A DNA stretch of 7,283 nucleotides, from NCBI GenBank assembly GCA_047619485.1, contig JBLHKE010000389.1:1-7283 (forward strand), in the 5' to 3' direction. A program made the translations under genes and the position numbers. Position 1 is the first letter of the stretch. Each line of letters opens with the position of its first letter. Positions 1 through 5,925 of the stretch are shown one piece after another. The notes under the pieces are model-generated. The model was not told the DNA's origin. It ran no database searches and saw only the letters and a program-made list of their open reading frames with translations. Source of the stretch: JBLHKE01 sp047619485. Lineage in GTDB: Bacteria; Verrucomicrobiota; Verrucomicrobiia; Verrucomicrobiales; DEV007.

Positions 1-449
1 TCACGATGTATGCGACGGACACCCCCATCACCTGCGCCAGCTTCCTCAACCTCGCGAAACGCGGTTACTACAACGGCCTCAAATTTCACCGCGTCATCCC
101 CAATTTCATGATCCAGGGTGGTGATCCGACTGGCACCGGATCCGGCGGCCCAGGTTACAAATTTGGCGACGAGTGCCGGGCAACGCTCAAGCACGACAAG
201 CCGGGCATCCTCAGCATGGCCAACGCCGGACCAGGCACCAACGGCAGCCAGTTCTTCGTCACCCACGGCCCGACCCCACACCTCGATGGGAAACACACGG
301 TCTTCGGCCACGTGACCGAAGGCCAGGACATCGTCGACTCGATCGCCCAGGGCGACACCATCGACAGCATCGAGATCCTCGACTCCACCGACACGCTGTT
401 CGCCGCCCAGGCAGACAACCTGTCCAAGTGGAACGGTGTCCTCAACTAG
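1..449 (+). CDS. Cyclophilin-type peptidyl-prolyl cis-trans isomerase, 5'-truncated by window edge
   Basis: Catalyses cis-trans isomerisation of Xaa-Pro bonds, helping proteins fold. The reading frame is open to the left edge (first full codon at 3). The ATG at 6 is probably internal, because the visible protein begins inside the first beta strand: the TMYATDTPITCASF stretch matches the usual LYxxxxPxTxxNF region, so roughly 15-20 residues or more, including any signal peptide, lie outside. Numbering from that Met, the core FHRVIPNFMIQGGD is at 27-40 with the catalytic Arg at 29; NGSQFF is at 79-84; HLDGKHTVFG is at 92-101. The Trp that binds cyclosporin in human CypA is His92 here; non-Trp residues at this site are common in bacteria. 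A tail of about 20 residues (to NLSKWNGVLN) follows the core. The TAG stop is at 447-449. Cytoplasmic or exported cannot be decided without the N-terminus. The family assignment is very secure. Confidence 0.96.
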   Translation, partial: TMYATDTPITCASFLNLAKRGYYNGLKFHRVIPNFMIQGGDPTGTGSGGPGYKFGDECRATLKHDKPGILSMANAGPGTNGSQFFVTHGPTPHLDGKHTVFGHVTEGQDIVDSIAQGDTIDSIEILDSTDTLFAAQADNLSKWNGVLN

Positions 450-457
450 AGCGCAGC

Positions 458-475
458 GCGGACACTCTTGTCTGC
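458..475. terminator. Hairpin between convergent isomerase and gluQ genes, possible bidirectional terminator
   Basis: GCGGACA (458-464) pairs with TGTCTGC (469-475) around the loop CTCT, giving seven pairs including one G-T. It fills the middle of the 33-bp gap between the two stop codons (447-449 on + and 483-485 on -). Neither side has a T-tract, so it is not a classical intrinsic terminator. The position suits a shared 3' end or a barrier to read-through. Confidence 0.45.
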
Positions 476-482
476 CCATCCC

Positions 483-1292
483 CTACATTCCCAATCGCCC
501 GAGTAGATCCTCTGGCCTTACTCCCCCCTCGCGCAAGGCGCGCAAGGTCAATGATTCGTCGCGCTTAGCCATCCGCTTGCCCGCCTCATCGAGCACCAGC
601 CTATGATGCCACCACTCCGGCACGGGCAGTCCCAGCAACTCCTGCAAAAGCCGATGCACATGCGTTGACTCCAGCAGATCTTCCCCGCGCGTCACCAGTG
701 TGACTCCCTGCAGGGCATCGTCGACCACCACCGCCAGATGGTAGCTGGTCGCGATGTCCTTGCGCGCCAGAACGACATCCCCCAACCGCTCCGGCGCCGC
801 GATCTGCTCGCCGATCCCACGGTCATCCCAGCGCAGTTCCCCCACGGCCGCTATCGCCATGGCAACATCTAGTCGTAGAGCAAAAGCGTCCCCGGCCGCC
901 TTCCTCGCGACCACCTCATCCGAGGAAAGCCCACGGCAGATCCCCGGGTAGAGCGCCCCAGCCGGATCATGTGGAGCACTCACCGCAGCCTCGATCTCCC
1001 GACGCGTGCAGAAACACGGATAGGCAAACCCTCCAGCCTCCAACTCCTCCAAGGCCGCCGCGTAATCCTCCAAATGCTCGGACTGTCGCCTCACCGGCTG
1101 CTCCCACTCCAGTCCTAGCCACGCCAGATCCTCCCAGATCGCCTCCTCATATTCAGCTCGCACCCGCGTCCCATCGATGTCTTCGATCCGCACCAGAAAA
1201 CGTTCTCCCGCGCGCGCGGCGAAGATGGCGGCATAGGCATGCCCGAGATGTAGCAAGCCTGTCGGGCTAGGAGCAAATCGGGTGACGGTCAT
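483..1292 (-). CDS. gluQ: Glutamyl-Q tRNA(Asp) synthetase
   Basis: A truncated class I glutamyl-tRNA synthetase paralogue. In this family the enzyme activates glutamate without tRNA and attaches it to the queuosine at the wobble position of tRNA(Asp). At 269 residues the protein holds only the catalytic domain and lacks the anticodon-binding half of GltX. Visible motifs: the N-terminal RFAPSPTGLLHLGHA with the HIGH-type HLGH at 15-18; Zn ligands in the pattern C93-x-C95 ... Y115-x3-C119, which match the GluQ CxC/YxxxC site; and the KMSKS-like KRMAKR at 239-244. The fold then ends after a short helical tail (EDLLGRLGM). The ATG at 1292 sits just before the first beta strand, as usual for this family. 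No strong ribosome-binding site is seen. It is divergent from the rhomboid gene across 26 bp and convergent with the isomerase gene. Activity depends on queuosine-modified tRNA, so the host should make or salvage queuosine. Confidence 0.95.
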   Translation of the reverse strand: MTVTRFAPSPTGLLHLGHAYAAIFAARAGERFLVRIEDIDGTRVRAEYEEAIWEDLAWLGLEWEQPVRRQSEHLEDYAAALEELEAGGFAYPCFCTRREIEAAVSAPHDPAGALYPGICRGLSSDEVVARKAAGDAFALRLDVAMAIAAVGELRWDDRGIGEQIAAPERLGDVVLARKDIATSYHLAVVVDDALQGVTLVTRGEDLLESTHVHRLLQELLGLPVPEWWHHRLVLDEAGKRMAKRDESLTLRALREGGVRPEDLLGRLGM

Positions 1293-1310
1293 CGAGATCG
1301 AGCCTAGAGT
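1282..1310 (+). promoter_or_regulatory. Weak candidate promoter for the rhomboid gene
   Basis: GTGACG (1282-1287) and TAGAGT (1305-1310) are 17 bp apart, and each matches four of six positions of the sigma-70 consensus. The -35 element would lie inside the first codons of gluQ on the other strand. The -10 element ends 8 bp before the GTG start codon, so a transcript from here would have almost no leader. The match is weak and rests mainly on the lack of other room for a promoter. Confidence 0.2.
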
Positions 1311-1318
1311 CGAATGAC

Positions 1319-1948
1319 GTGATAGAAAACTCCGAAATCGAAATCGATCAGCTTAAGCAACAATCCGTTTACGCACGGCTACGCGACCAAGCTTACTTCA
1401 TTTTTACCATCGTCGGCATCTTCTACTTTATCGAACTCGCCGACGTCCTCACCGGGCAATCACTCGAGATTTGGGGTGGCATCTACCCGCGGAAACTGAC
1501 CGGCCTGATCGGCATCCCGCTAGCCCCATTTCTGCACGGCAACTGGCCCCACCTCTTCGCCAACACTCTCCCCTTCATCGTCCTCGGCGGACTCGTCATC
1601 ATCAGCAGCAACCGCGAGCGCTTTGTCGGCGTGTCCTGCATCATCGCCGGGATCGCCGGGATCGGCACTTGGCTATTCGCCAAGGGTGGCTACCACATCG
1701 GCGCCAGCAGCCTCATCTTCGGCTACCTCGGCTTCCTGCTCTGGCGCGCATGGCTAGGCCGCAACCTCGGCTGGACCATCATCGCCGTCCTAGCCGGCTT
1801 CCTCTACGGCAGCATCATCATCAGCCTGTTCCGCTCCCAGGGCCAAGGCGGTATCTCCTGGTCCGGTCACGCCTTCGGCCTCGCTGGTGGCATCATCGCC
1901 GCTTTCATCTTCACGCCTAAGCTCAAAGCCAGCGAAACCGATCAATAG
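1319..1948 (+). CDS. Rhomboid-family intramembrane serine protease
   Basis: Predicted to cut transmembrane substrates within the lipid bilayer using a Ser-His dyad. The 209-residue protein has about six hydrophobic helices, at roughly 26-44, 80-97, 103-122, 128-146, 150-170 and 183-200, the basic bacterial rhomboid layout. Catalytic signatures are complete: His73, His78 and Asn82 in HGNWPHLFAN (GlpG H145/H150/N154), the nucleophile Ser130 in GASS, and the base His184 in SGHAFGLAGG. The Ser-to-His spacing of 54 is close to that in GlpG (53). The first 25 residues are charged and probably cytoplasmic; no extra domain is fused. The start is GTG at 1319; an ATG at 1314 in another frame stops after two codons (ATG ACG TGA). 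No Shine-Dalgarno is seen. The gene seems monocistronic, and nothing nearby identifies a substrate. Confidence 0.92.
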   Translation: MIENSEIEIDQLKQQSVYARLRDQAYFIFTIVGIFYFIELADVLTGQSLEIWGGIYPRKLTGLIGIPLAPFLHGNWPHLFANTLPFIVLGGLVIISSNRERFVGVSCIIAGIAGIGTWLFAKGGYHIGASSLIFGYLGFLLWRAWLGRNLGWTIIAVLAGFLYGSIIISLFRSQGQGGISWSGHAFGLAGGIIAAFIFTPKLKASETDQ

Positions 1949-1973
1949 ACACGGTGAAGCAAACAGACTCTAA

Positions 1974-2016
1974 GCGAGCGAAGCTCGCCGCAAGTAGCAT
2001 GGAGTGGCACTCCGTG
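1974..2016. repeat. Pair of adjacent perfect or near-perfect hairpins, REP-like element or terminator
   Basis: Hairpin A: GCGAGC (1974-1979), loop GAA, GCTCGC (1983-1988), six perfect pairs. Hairpin B: CATGGAGT (1998-2005), loop GGC, ACTCCGTG (2009-2016), eight pairs with one T-G. They start 25 bp after the rhomboid stop and are separated by 9 bp. TAGCA (1995-1999) can also pair with TGCTA (2023-2027) further out. There is no T-run, so either a factor-dependent transcript end or a dispersed REP/BIME-type palindrome is possible. Whether the element recurs elsewhere in the genome cannot be seen from this window. Confidence 0.5.
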
Positions 2017-2110
2017 TTCTGCTGCTAAATCACATTGATTCGCTATCTCCCAGAAACCAACTGTTTCTCTACCTCCGCCCGATCTCAGGTCTAGCACGAT
2101 CTCAAAATTC

Positions 2111-2140
2111 AGGAGGGGAAAATTTTCCACCCAAGCTCCT
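2111..2140 (+). promoter_or_regulatory. AGGAGG embedded in nested palindromes, upstream of the HEAT/TPR gene
   Basis: AGGAGGGG at 2111-2118 is the only strong Shine-Dalgarno-like string found ahead of a gene here, yet the next gene starts 47 bp later. It lies within a nested dyad: the perfect palindrome GGAAAATTTTCC (2117-2128) sits inside an outer pairing AGGAG (2111-2115) with CTCCT (2136-2140). In RNA this would hide the AGGAG. The structure is seen directly; a regulatory role (operator, RNA switch or ribosome site of a leader peptide) is inference. Confidence 0.3.
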
Positions 2141-2150
2141 ATTTTCACGC

Positions 2151-2156
2151 TAAAAT
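2151..2156 (+). promoter_or_regulatory. Candidate -10 hexamer immediately ahead of the HEAT/TPR start codon
   Basis: TAAAAT matches the sigma-70 -10 consensus at five of six positions and ends 6 bp before the GTG at 2163, so transcription would start at or very near the start codon. No convincing -35 hexamer lies 16-18 bp upstream. The sequence is AT-rich locally, so chance is a real alternative. Confidence 0.25.
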
Positions 2157-2162
2157 AAAACT

Positions 2163-4985
2163 GTGAAGTCCAATCCCCGCACACCCGCCCCTCTGATCGC
2201 GATCCTACTACTGGTAGCTTTTTGCCTAGTCAAAACGAACGCCCAAGAGCGCGCCGAACCTCCCTCACCCACCCCAACCGCGACTGAAAAACCATCTCCC
2301 CCTGAACCGAAAACAGAAATCGAAAGCCCAGAACAATTCGACGCCAAGGTCGCCACGATCATCGAAGAGCTCGGCTCGGACGATTTCCGCACCCGCGAGG
2401 AGGCCACCGTCAAACTCTGGAAAATCGGCGACCGCGCCGAGGAGGCCGTGCGCAAGCTTTCAAAGAGCAAAGACATCGAACTCCGCACTCGCGCCGCTCG
2501 CCTACTCGGCCTCTACAAATACGGAATCTACCCAGACACCCCGCCCGAAACAGTCGAACTCATCAACCAGTTTCGCCACGGCGACCTCAATGCGAAGACC
2601 TTCGCCATCCAGAAACTCTACGGGCTCGGCAACGTCACCATCGTCGCCAAACTCGTGCGCAGCATCGAGGATCAGAGGATCCGCTCCCGGCTAGTCGATT
2701 CCGTCGTCAACGGGCTCGAGGAAAAAATCGCCGAGCTGCTAAAGGACGAGCAGTATGACGAGATCGAATCGCTGCTCGGCCTCGGCGCAATCTCTGCGGA
2801 GGGGCTGCGCAACCTCGCCGGGTTCCACCTCAACCGCGGCACCATCGACACCGAGATCGAAAAACTCCTAGCGAAGGAACAGCAGGAAGAGATCACCAAT
2901 CTCGATTACGAGCAGCTCACCTGGCACTACCGCGCCAAGGGGGAACTCGACAATGCGGTCGCCGCCGCTACCTCCTCCGAGAACAAGGATCTCATCACCA
3001 GCACCAAAATTGCCAACGGTGACCTACTCGCCCTAATCGAGGCCAGCTACAACCCGAACGACCGAACCATCCAAGCCTACGGCTTCACCGCCGCCAAGCA
3101 ACGCCTCAACGGCGAGACAGAGGCGTTTGAAAAAACCATCCAGACCATTAAGGAGTATGCGGGAGAGAACCCCGAGGAGGAACGTGCTTGCCTCGAGGCG
3201 CTCCTCATCAATGGCCGGGTCACCGAGGCGATCGAGATCGCCGAAGCAGGCGGCACCAACCGTGTGCAATTGCTCATCGACAACGGCGAGCACGCCAAGG
3301 CGCTTGCCGAACTCGGCATCGACAAGCCCAACCCACCCTACAACGATTGGCTTGACCAACTGGTCAAAGATTTCACCACCGCCGAGGGCTCGACCGAACA
3401 CAATCGCATCCTCAGCCGCGCCTACACCTTGGTGCGATTGCTAAAAGGCTGGGGAGAAGACGCCGAGGCAGCCAGGATCTACGCTCGGCTCGGCGAGACC
3501 GCCCGCGAGGTCGAACCCGAGTTCATGTCACGGTTCATCGCCAACGCCAGCGTCCTCGACATGCACGAGATCGCCTTGGAGTTCACCCGTAGCGCCTTCG
3601 AGAAAGAAGCCAAAGATGCCCAGCCAGACGCGGACTTAAGCGGACTCGAGCTCGAGCAAGCCCAGCAACAAAACCGCGCCGGACAGCGCGACGCCGAAGA
3701 GAGCCTCATCTCCGCCCTCTACTGGGAAAACGCCCAGATGGCAGAGTTCTGGTGGCTGCGCATCCGCGAGACATTCGCTGACGAGACCAGCCTCCAGTGG
3801 CTCGATCGCCTCGCTTTGCTGCTCAATACGGACCCGGAAAAAAAGCCTGACGTGCTCAAAGCGCTCGATCAACTCAAACCCGACAAGGCCAATCCAGACT
3901 TTGCAGATCCTTTCGCGGCAGTTTCGAATATCGCCCTGTTCTACTTGCGCCTAGATGAGAGAGCCGAGGCCATGAAATGGTTCAAAAAATCCCTCAGCCC
4001 GGACCGCAGTGACAGCGCCAACGCCTACTTCCAATACGCGTCGCTCCTCGCTGACGATGGCAATTGGGCCGAGGCTGCCACCCACTTCAAATCCGCCTCC
4101 GAAGCCGCCCCCAGCAATCTCAAATGCCTGATCCGCTACGCAGTCGCCCTCGAGCACACTGGCAAAGCCGAAGAAGCGGCAGCCATCATCAAACGCGCCA
4201 AGCTGATGTCCCTCGGCCGCCCGATCGAATACTGGCGCATCGCCGAAGCCTTCACATTATCCGGCGACTACACCCGAGCACGCGAGGCCTCCCAGCTAGT
4301 GCTCGATCTCGCATTCACCGAAGAACCGATCGCCCTCGAGGAGTCGCTCAATCTCGCCGACTACCTCTCGCTGGACGAGCCTGAACGCGCCGCGATGTAT
4401 AAAGAACGCAATCTAATCGAGTGCCTCAGGGGAGAGATCACCCTGCCGCGGATCGGCTACGCCCCGAGCGTGCGCGGTTCCATCGCAAGCCTCAAGGCTC
4501 GAGCCGCCATCGACGCAGGCAAGCCAGACGAAGCGATCACGATGCTGCGCGAGATGGTGAAGAACCAACCTTCCAACAGCTCGCTGGTCGAAGACGTCTA
4601 CCCGATGCTCCTAGCCGCTGGAAAGAAAGCCGAGGCCAACGAACTCTACGAAAAACTGAACCAGTATGGAGAAGACGCCCTAGCGCTATTCCCCAACAGC
4701 GCCCAGGATCTGAACTCCAACGCCTGGCTGAAAGCCCGCTGTGGCAGAGATTTGGACACCGCCCTGAAGCGCTCCACCCTCTCCAACGAACTCAGCAAAA
4801 ACAACTACGCCTACCTAGACACCCTAGCAGAAGTACACTTCCAAAAAGGCGACCGAGCCAAGGCCATTGCCAAGTCCGAAGAAGCGGTCAAACTCTCCGG
4901 CAGCGACTTCCTCCTCAACCACCAGCTGAATCGCTTCAAGAATACCAAACCGCTAAGCGAACAGTTCGGGGCTGAGCAACCGTAG
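2163..4985 (+). CDS. Exported HEAT-like/TPR repeat protein of unknown specific function
   Basis: A 940-residue protein that should act outside the cytoplasm, probably as a periplasmic or envelope scaffold; no enzymatic motif is visible. Residues 1-27 form a Sec signal peptide (basic start, hydrophobic core at 11-23, cleavage likely after TNA27). A Pro/Thr/Glu-rich linker follows at about 30-57. Residues 58-115 carry a HEAT-like unit of the form LGSDDFxTREEATxKLWKIG with conserved downstream RTRAARLL. The middle (about 115-570) is helical, with repeat-like segments but no clear family. TPR-type units occupy about 580-720 and 770-915. The last segment has the NAWLKARC ... LDTLAEVHFQKGD pattern often seen in Planctomycetes and Verrucomicrobia TPR proteins. 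The GTG at 2163 is the only start that keeps the signal peptide; an in-frame TAA lies at 2151-2153. No Shine-Dalgarno at normal distance is seen. It appears to be a single-gene unit. Confidence 0.85.
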   Translation: MKSNPRTPAPLIAILLLVAFCLVKTNAQERAEPPSPTPTATEKPSPPEPKTEIESPEQFDAKVATIIEELGSDDFRTREEATVKLWKIGDRAEEAVRKLSKSKDIELRTRAARLLGLYKYGIYPDTPPETVELINQFRHGDLNAKTFAIQKLYGLGNVTIVAKLVRSIEDQRIRSRLVDSVVNGLEEKIAELLKDEQYDEIESLLGLGAISAEGLRNLAGFHLNRGTIDTEIEKLLAKEQQEEITNLDYEQLTWHYRAKGELDNAVAAATSSENKDLITSTKIANGDLLALIEASYNPNDRTIQAYGFTAAKQRLNGETEAFEKTIQTIKEYAGENPEEERACLEALLINGRVTEAIEIAEAGGTNRVQLLIDNGEHAKALAELGIDKPNPPYNDWLDQLVKDFTTAEGSTEHNRILSRAYTLVRLLKGWGEDAEAARIYARLGETAREVEPEFMSRFIANASVLDMHEIALEFTRSAFEKEAKDAQPDADLSGLELEQAQQQNRAGQRDAEESLISALYWENAQMAEFWWLRIRETFADETSLQWLDRLALLLNTDPEKKPDVLKALDQLKPDKANPDFADPFAAVSNIALFYLRLDERAEAMKWFKKSLSPDRSDSANAYFQYASLLADDGNWAEAATHFKSASEAAPSNLKCLIRYAVALEHTGKAEEAAAIIKRAKLMSLGRPIEYWRIAEAFTLSGDYTRAREASQLVLDLAFTEEPIALEESLNLADYLSLDEPERAAMYKERNLIECLRGEITLPRIGYAPSVRGSIASLKARAAIDAGKPDEAITMLREMVKNQPSNSSLVEDVYPMLLAAGKKAEANELYEKLNQYGEDALALFPNSAQDLNSNAWLKARCGRDLDTALKRSTLSNELSKNNYAYLDTLAEVHFQKGDRAKAIAKSEEAVKLSGSDFLLNHQLNRFKNTKPLSEQFGAEQP

Positions 4986-5071
4986 CGTAGGCTGCGCATT
5001 CCCCTAAACTAGCGCTAGGCTCGTAGCCCGCATTTCTCTGCCAGCCGTTCGCCCTCCTCAAATCCGGCGCT

Positions 5072-5089
5072 TCGGCCTGAGCTGGCCGA
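5072..5089. terminator. Hairpin between convergent HEAT/TPR and fabZ-like genes
   Basis: TCGGCC (5072-5077) pairs with GGCCGA (5084-5089) around the loop TGAGCT, six perfect pairs in the 112-bp gap between two facing stop codons (4983-4985 on +, 5098-5100 on -). It lies only 8 bp from the fabZ-like stop codon. No T-tract follows on either strand. A second self-complementary string, CTAGCGCTAG (5009-5018), lies in the same gap. Position suggests a shared transcript end; the sequence alone does not prove it. Confidence 0.4.
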
Positions 5090-5097
5090 GTAGCTGC

Positions 5098-5577
5098 CTA
5101 AATCACAATCCCGGTGACCTCCCCCTCAAAAACCATCCGACCATCGACAAAACCCTGAGCTTCAAAAACAGCAATCCTCGATCTCAAAGTTTTTGCTCTT
5201 ACGACCATAAGAAAATCACACCCCGGCTCCACACTGCCACGAAACTTCACCTTGTTTACCCCACCGAAACCAAAAAACTTTTTTCCACCTGTCTTGAATT
5301 TCAAATGATAGATAACGGAACTGATCTGAGCCGCCATTTCAATCATGAGAACCCCAGGCATGATCGGGCGCCCGGGGATATGCCCTCTGGTCCAGAATTC
5401 TTCGGGCGTCTGTTTCTTAATCCCCACCGCGAGCCCCTCCTCCAGATCAAGTGAAATCAGCCTGTCTACCTGCTCAAACTCTTCACGCTGCGCATTGAGT
5501 TCAAGAATCTCTTCTTTAGAAACAGCCACCTGATCGATGTCGACTGTCGTAAGATCCAAAATCGGTGGTGATGCCAT
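5098..5577 (-). CDS. FabZ-like 3-hydroxyacyl-ACP dehydratase (hotdog fold)
   Basis: Predicted to dehydrate (3R)-hydroxyacyl-ACP to trans-2-enoyl-ACP in fatty-acid elongation, or to do a related step in a specialised lipid pathway. The 159-residue protein has the single-hotdog signature RGHIPGRPIMPGVLMIEMAAQ spanning 64-84, with the FabZ catalytic residues His66 and Glu80 (FabZ HFPG and PGVLxxE). FGFGGVNKVKFRGSVEPG at 103-119 is the following conserved strand region. It departs from canonical FabZ in the N-terminal LPHRxPF segment, which here reads NAQREEF (28-34), losing the usual His, and in its N-terminal extension. That pattern fits FabZ-like paralogues of Planctomycetes/Verrucomicrobia, so I give no symbol. 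The ATG at 5577 is the only plausible start; the upstream frame has no start codon near it. It stands alone, without other fab genes nearby, and its codon use is more T-ending than that of the genes to its left. Confidence 0.9.
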   Translation of the reverse strand: MASPPILDLTTVDIDQVAVSKEEILELNAQREEFEQVDRLISLDLEEGLAVGIKKQTPEEFWTRGHIPGRPIMPGVLMIEMAAQISSVIYHLKFKTGGKKFFGFGGVNKVKFRGSVEPGCDFLMVVRAKTLRSRIAVFEAQGFVDGRMVFEGEVTGIVI

Positions 5578-5610
5578 GATATCTATTTCAATGATGCCTG
5601 TGTTGAATGG

Positions 5611-5638
5611 AATATGATCCTGGATGACCGGCCGTCAA
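5611..5638 (-). promoter_or_regulatory. Candidate sigma-70 promoter for the fabZ-like gene
   Basis: On the - strand TTGACG (5638-5633) and CATATT (5616-5611) are 16 bp apart; they match the -35 consensus at five and the -10 consensus at four of six positions. Transcription would begin near 5604, giving a leader of about 27 nt before the ATG at 5577. No other pair of this quality was found in the gap. Confidence 0.4.
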
Positions 5639-5688
5639 GGCCAGCCAAAGGAGCGCGACCCCGTAGTGTTCCAAAACTTGGACGACAT

Positions 5689-5892
5689 TCAGGTCGCCCT
5701 TCTGTAATGGTTCAGGAGGCCGCCGGCCTTCGAATCTCTGACGACCTTGCCTGTGGCCTTTGCGATCTCCTCTGTCGCCTCGATCAGGCTGTTCGCCAGC
5801 CTTATTTTGGCTAGCCACACGCCCCCGCTACCAGCTACAATCCCCCTTCCCCCCCTCCATCTTCCGCTCCGCCCGCCCCATGAACCCGGCAC
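5689..5892 (-). other. Short unassigned open frame, possible gene remnant
   Basis: A 67-codon frame (GTG start) reads as low-complexity Gly/Arg for about 25 residues, then becomes protein-like: an amphipathic helix with EATEEIAKATGKVVRD, followed by SKAGGLLNHYRRAT and a TGA. The second half looks like a real protein end, the first half like non-coding sequence read by chance. The stop overlaps an ATG (TGAATG) that opens only 17 codons. I recognise no family. It may be a decayed gene tail, a small protein with a later start, or chance. Confidence 0.2.
5715..5731. repeat. GC-rich hairpin in the fabZ/nfeD gap
   Basis: GGAGGCC (5715-5721) pairs with GGCCTTC (5725-5731) around the loop GCC, seven pairs with one G-T. 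No T-run follows on either strand. It lies inside the short - strand frame, so it could be a chance product of codon composition, or a remnant of a transcript end. Confidence 0.3.
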
Positions 5893-5925
5893 CGCAAATC
5901 AAAGTCCCTAGCAGTTAATTTCCCA

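Larger units (their letters stand above)
5578..5925. other. 348-bp divergent intergenic region between fabZ-like and nfeD-like genes
   Basis: This gap must drive both flanking genes. It contains a plausible promoter for the fabZ-like gene (5611-5638), a 7-bp hairpin (5715-5731), a short open frame on the - strand (5689-5892) and a C-rich stretch on the + strand around 5821-5880 that includes runs of five C (5842-5846) and seven C (5849-5855). I find no tRNA, transposon end or obvious promoter for the nfeD-like gene. Confidence 0.6.

Noticed and set aside
6..8. ATG as the start codon of the cyclophilin gene
   Set aside because: The frame is open to the left edge and the conserved first beta strand would be cut in half; the real start is outside the window.
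1314..1322. ATG at 1314 as an alternative start for the rhomboid gene
   Set aside because: It is in another frame and is followed by ACG TGA.
2214..2226. Lipoprotein signal (lipobox) in the HEAT/TPR protein
   Set aside because: The only Cys near the core is preceded by V-A-F, and Phe at -1 is not acceptable; TNA27 is a good signal peptidase I site instead.
5727..5740. TTCGAAT string like a tRNA T-loop
   Set aside because: The flanks do not pair as a T-stem, and no anticodon or acceptor stem can be found around it on either strand.
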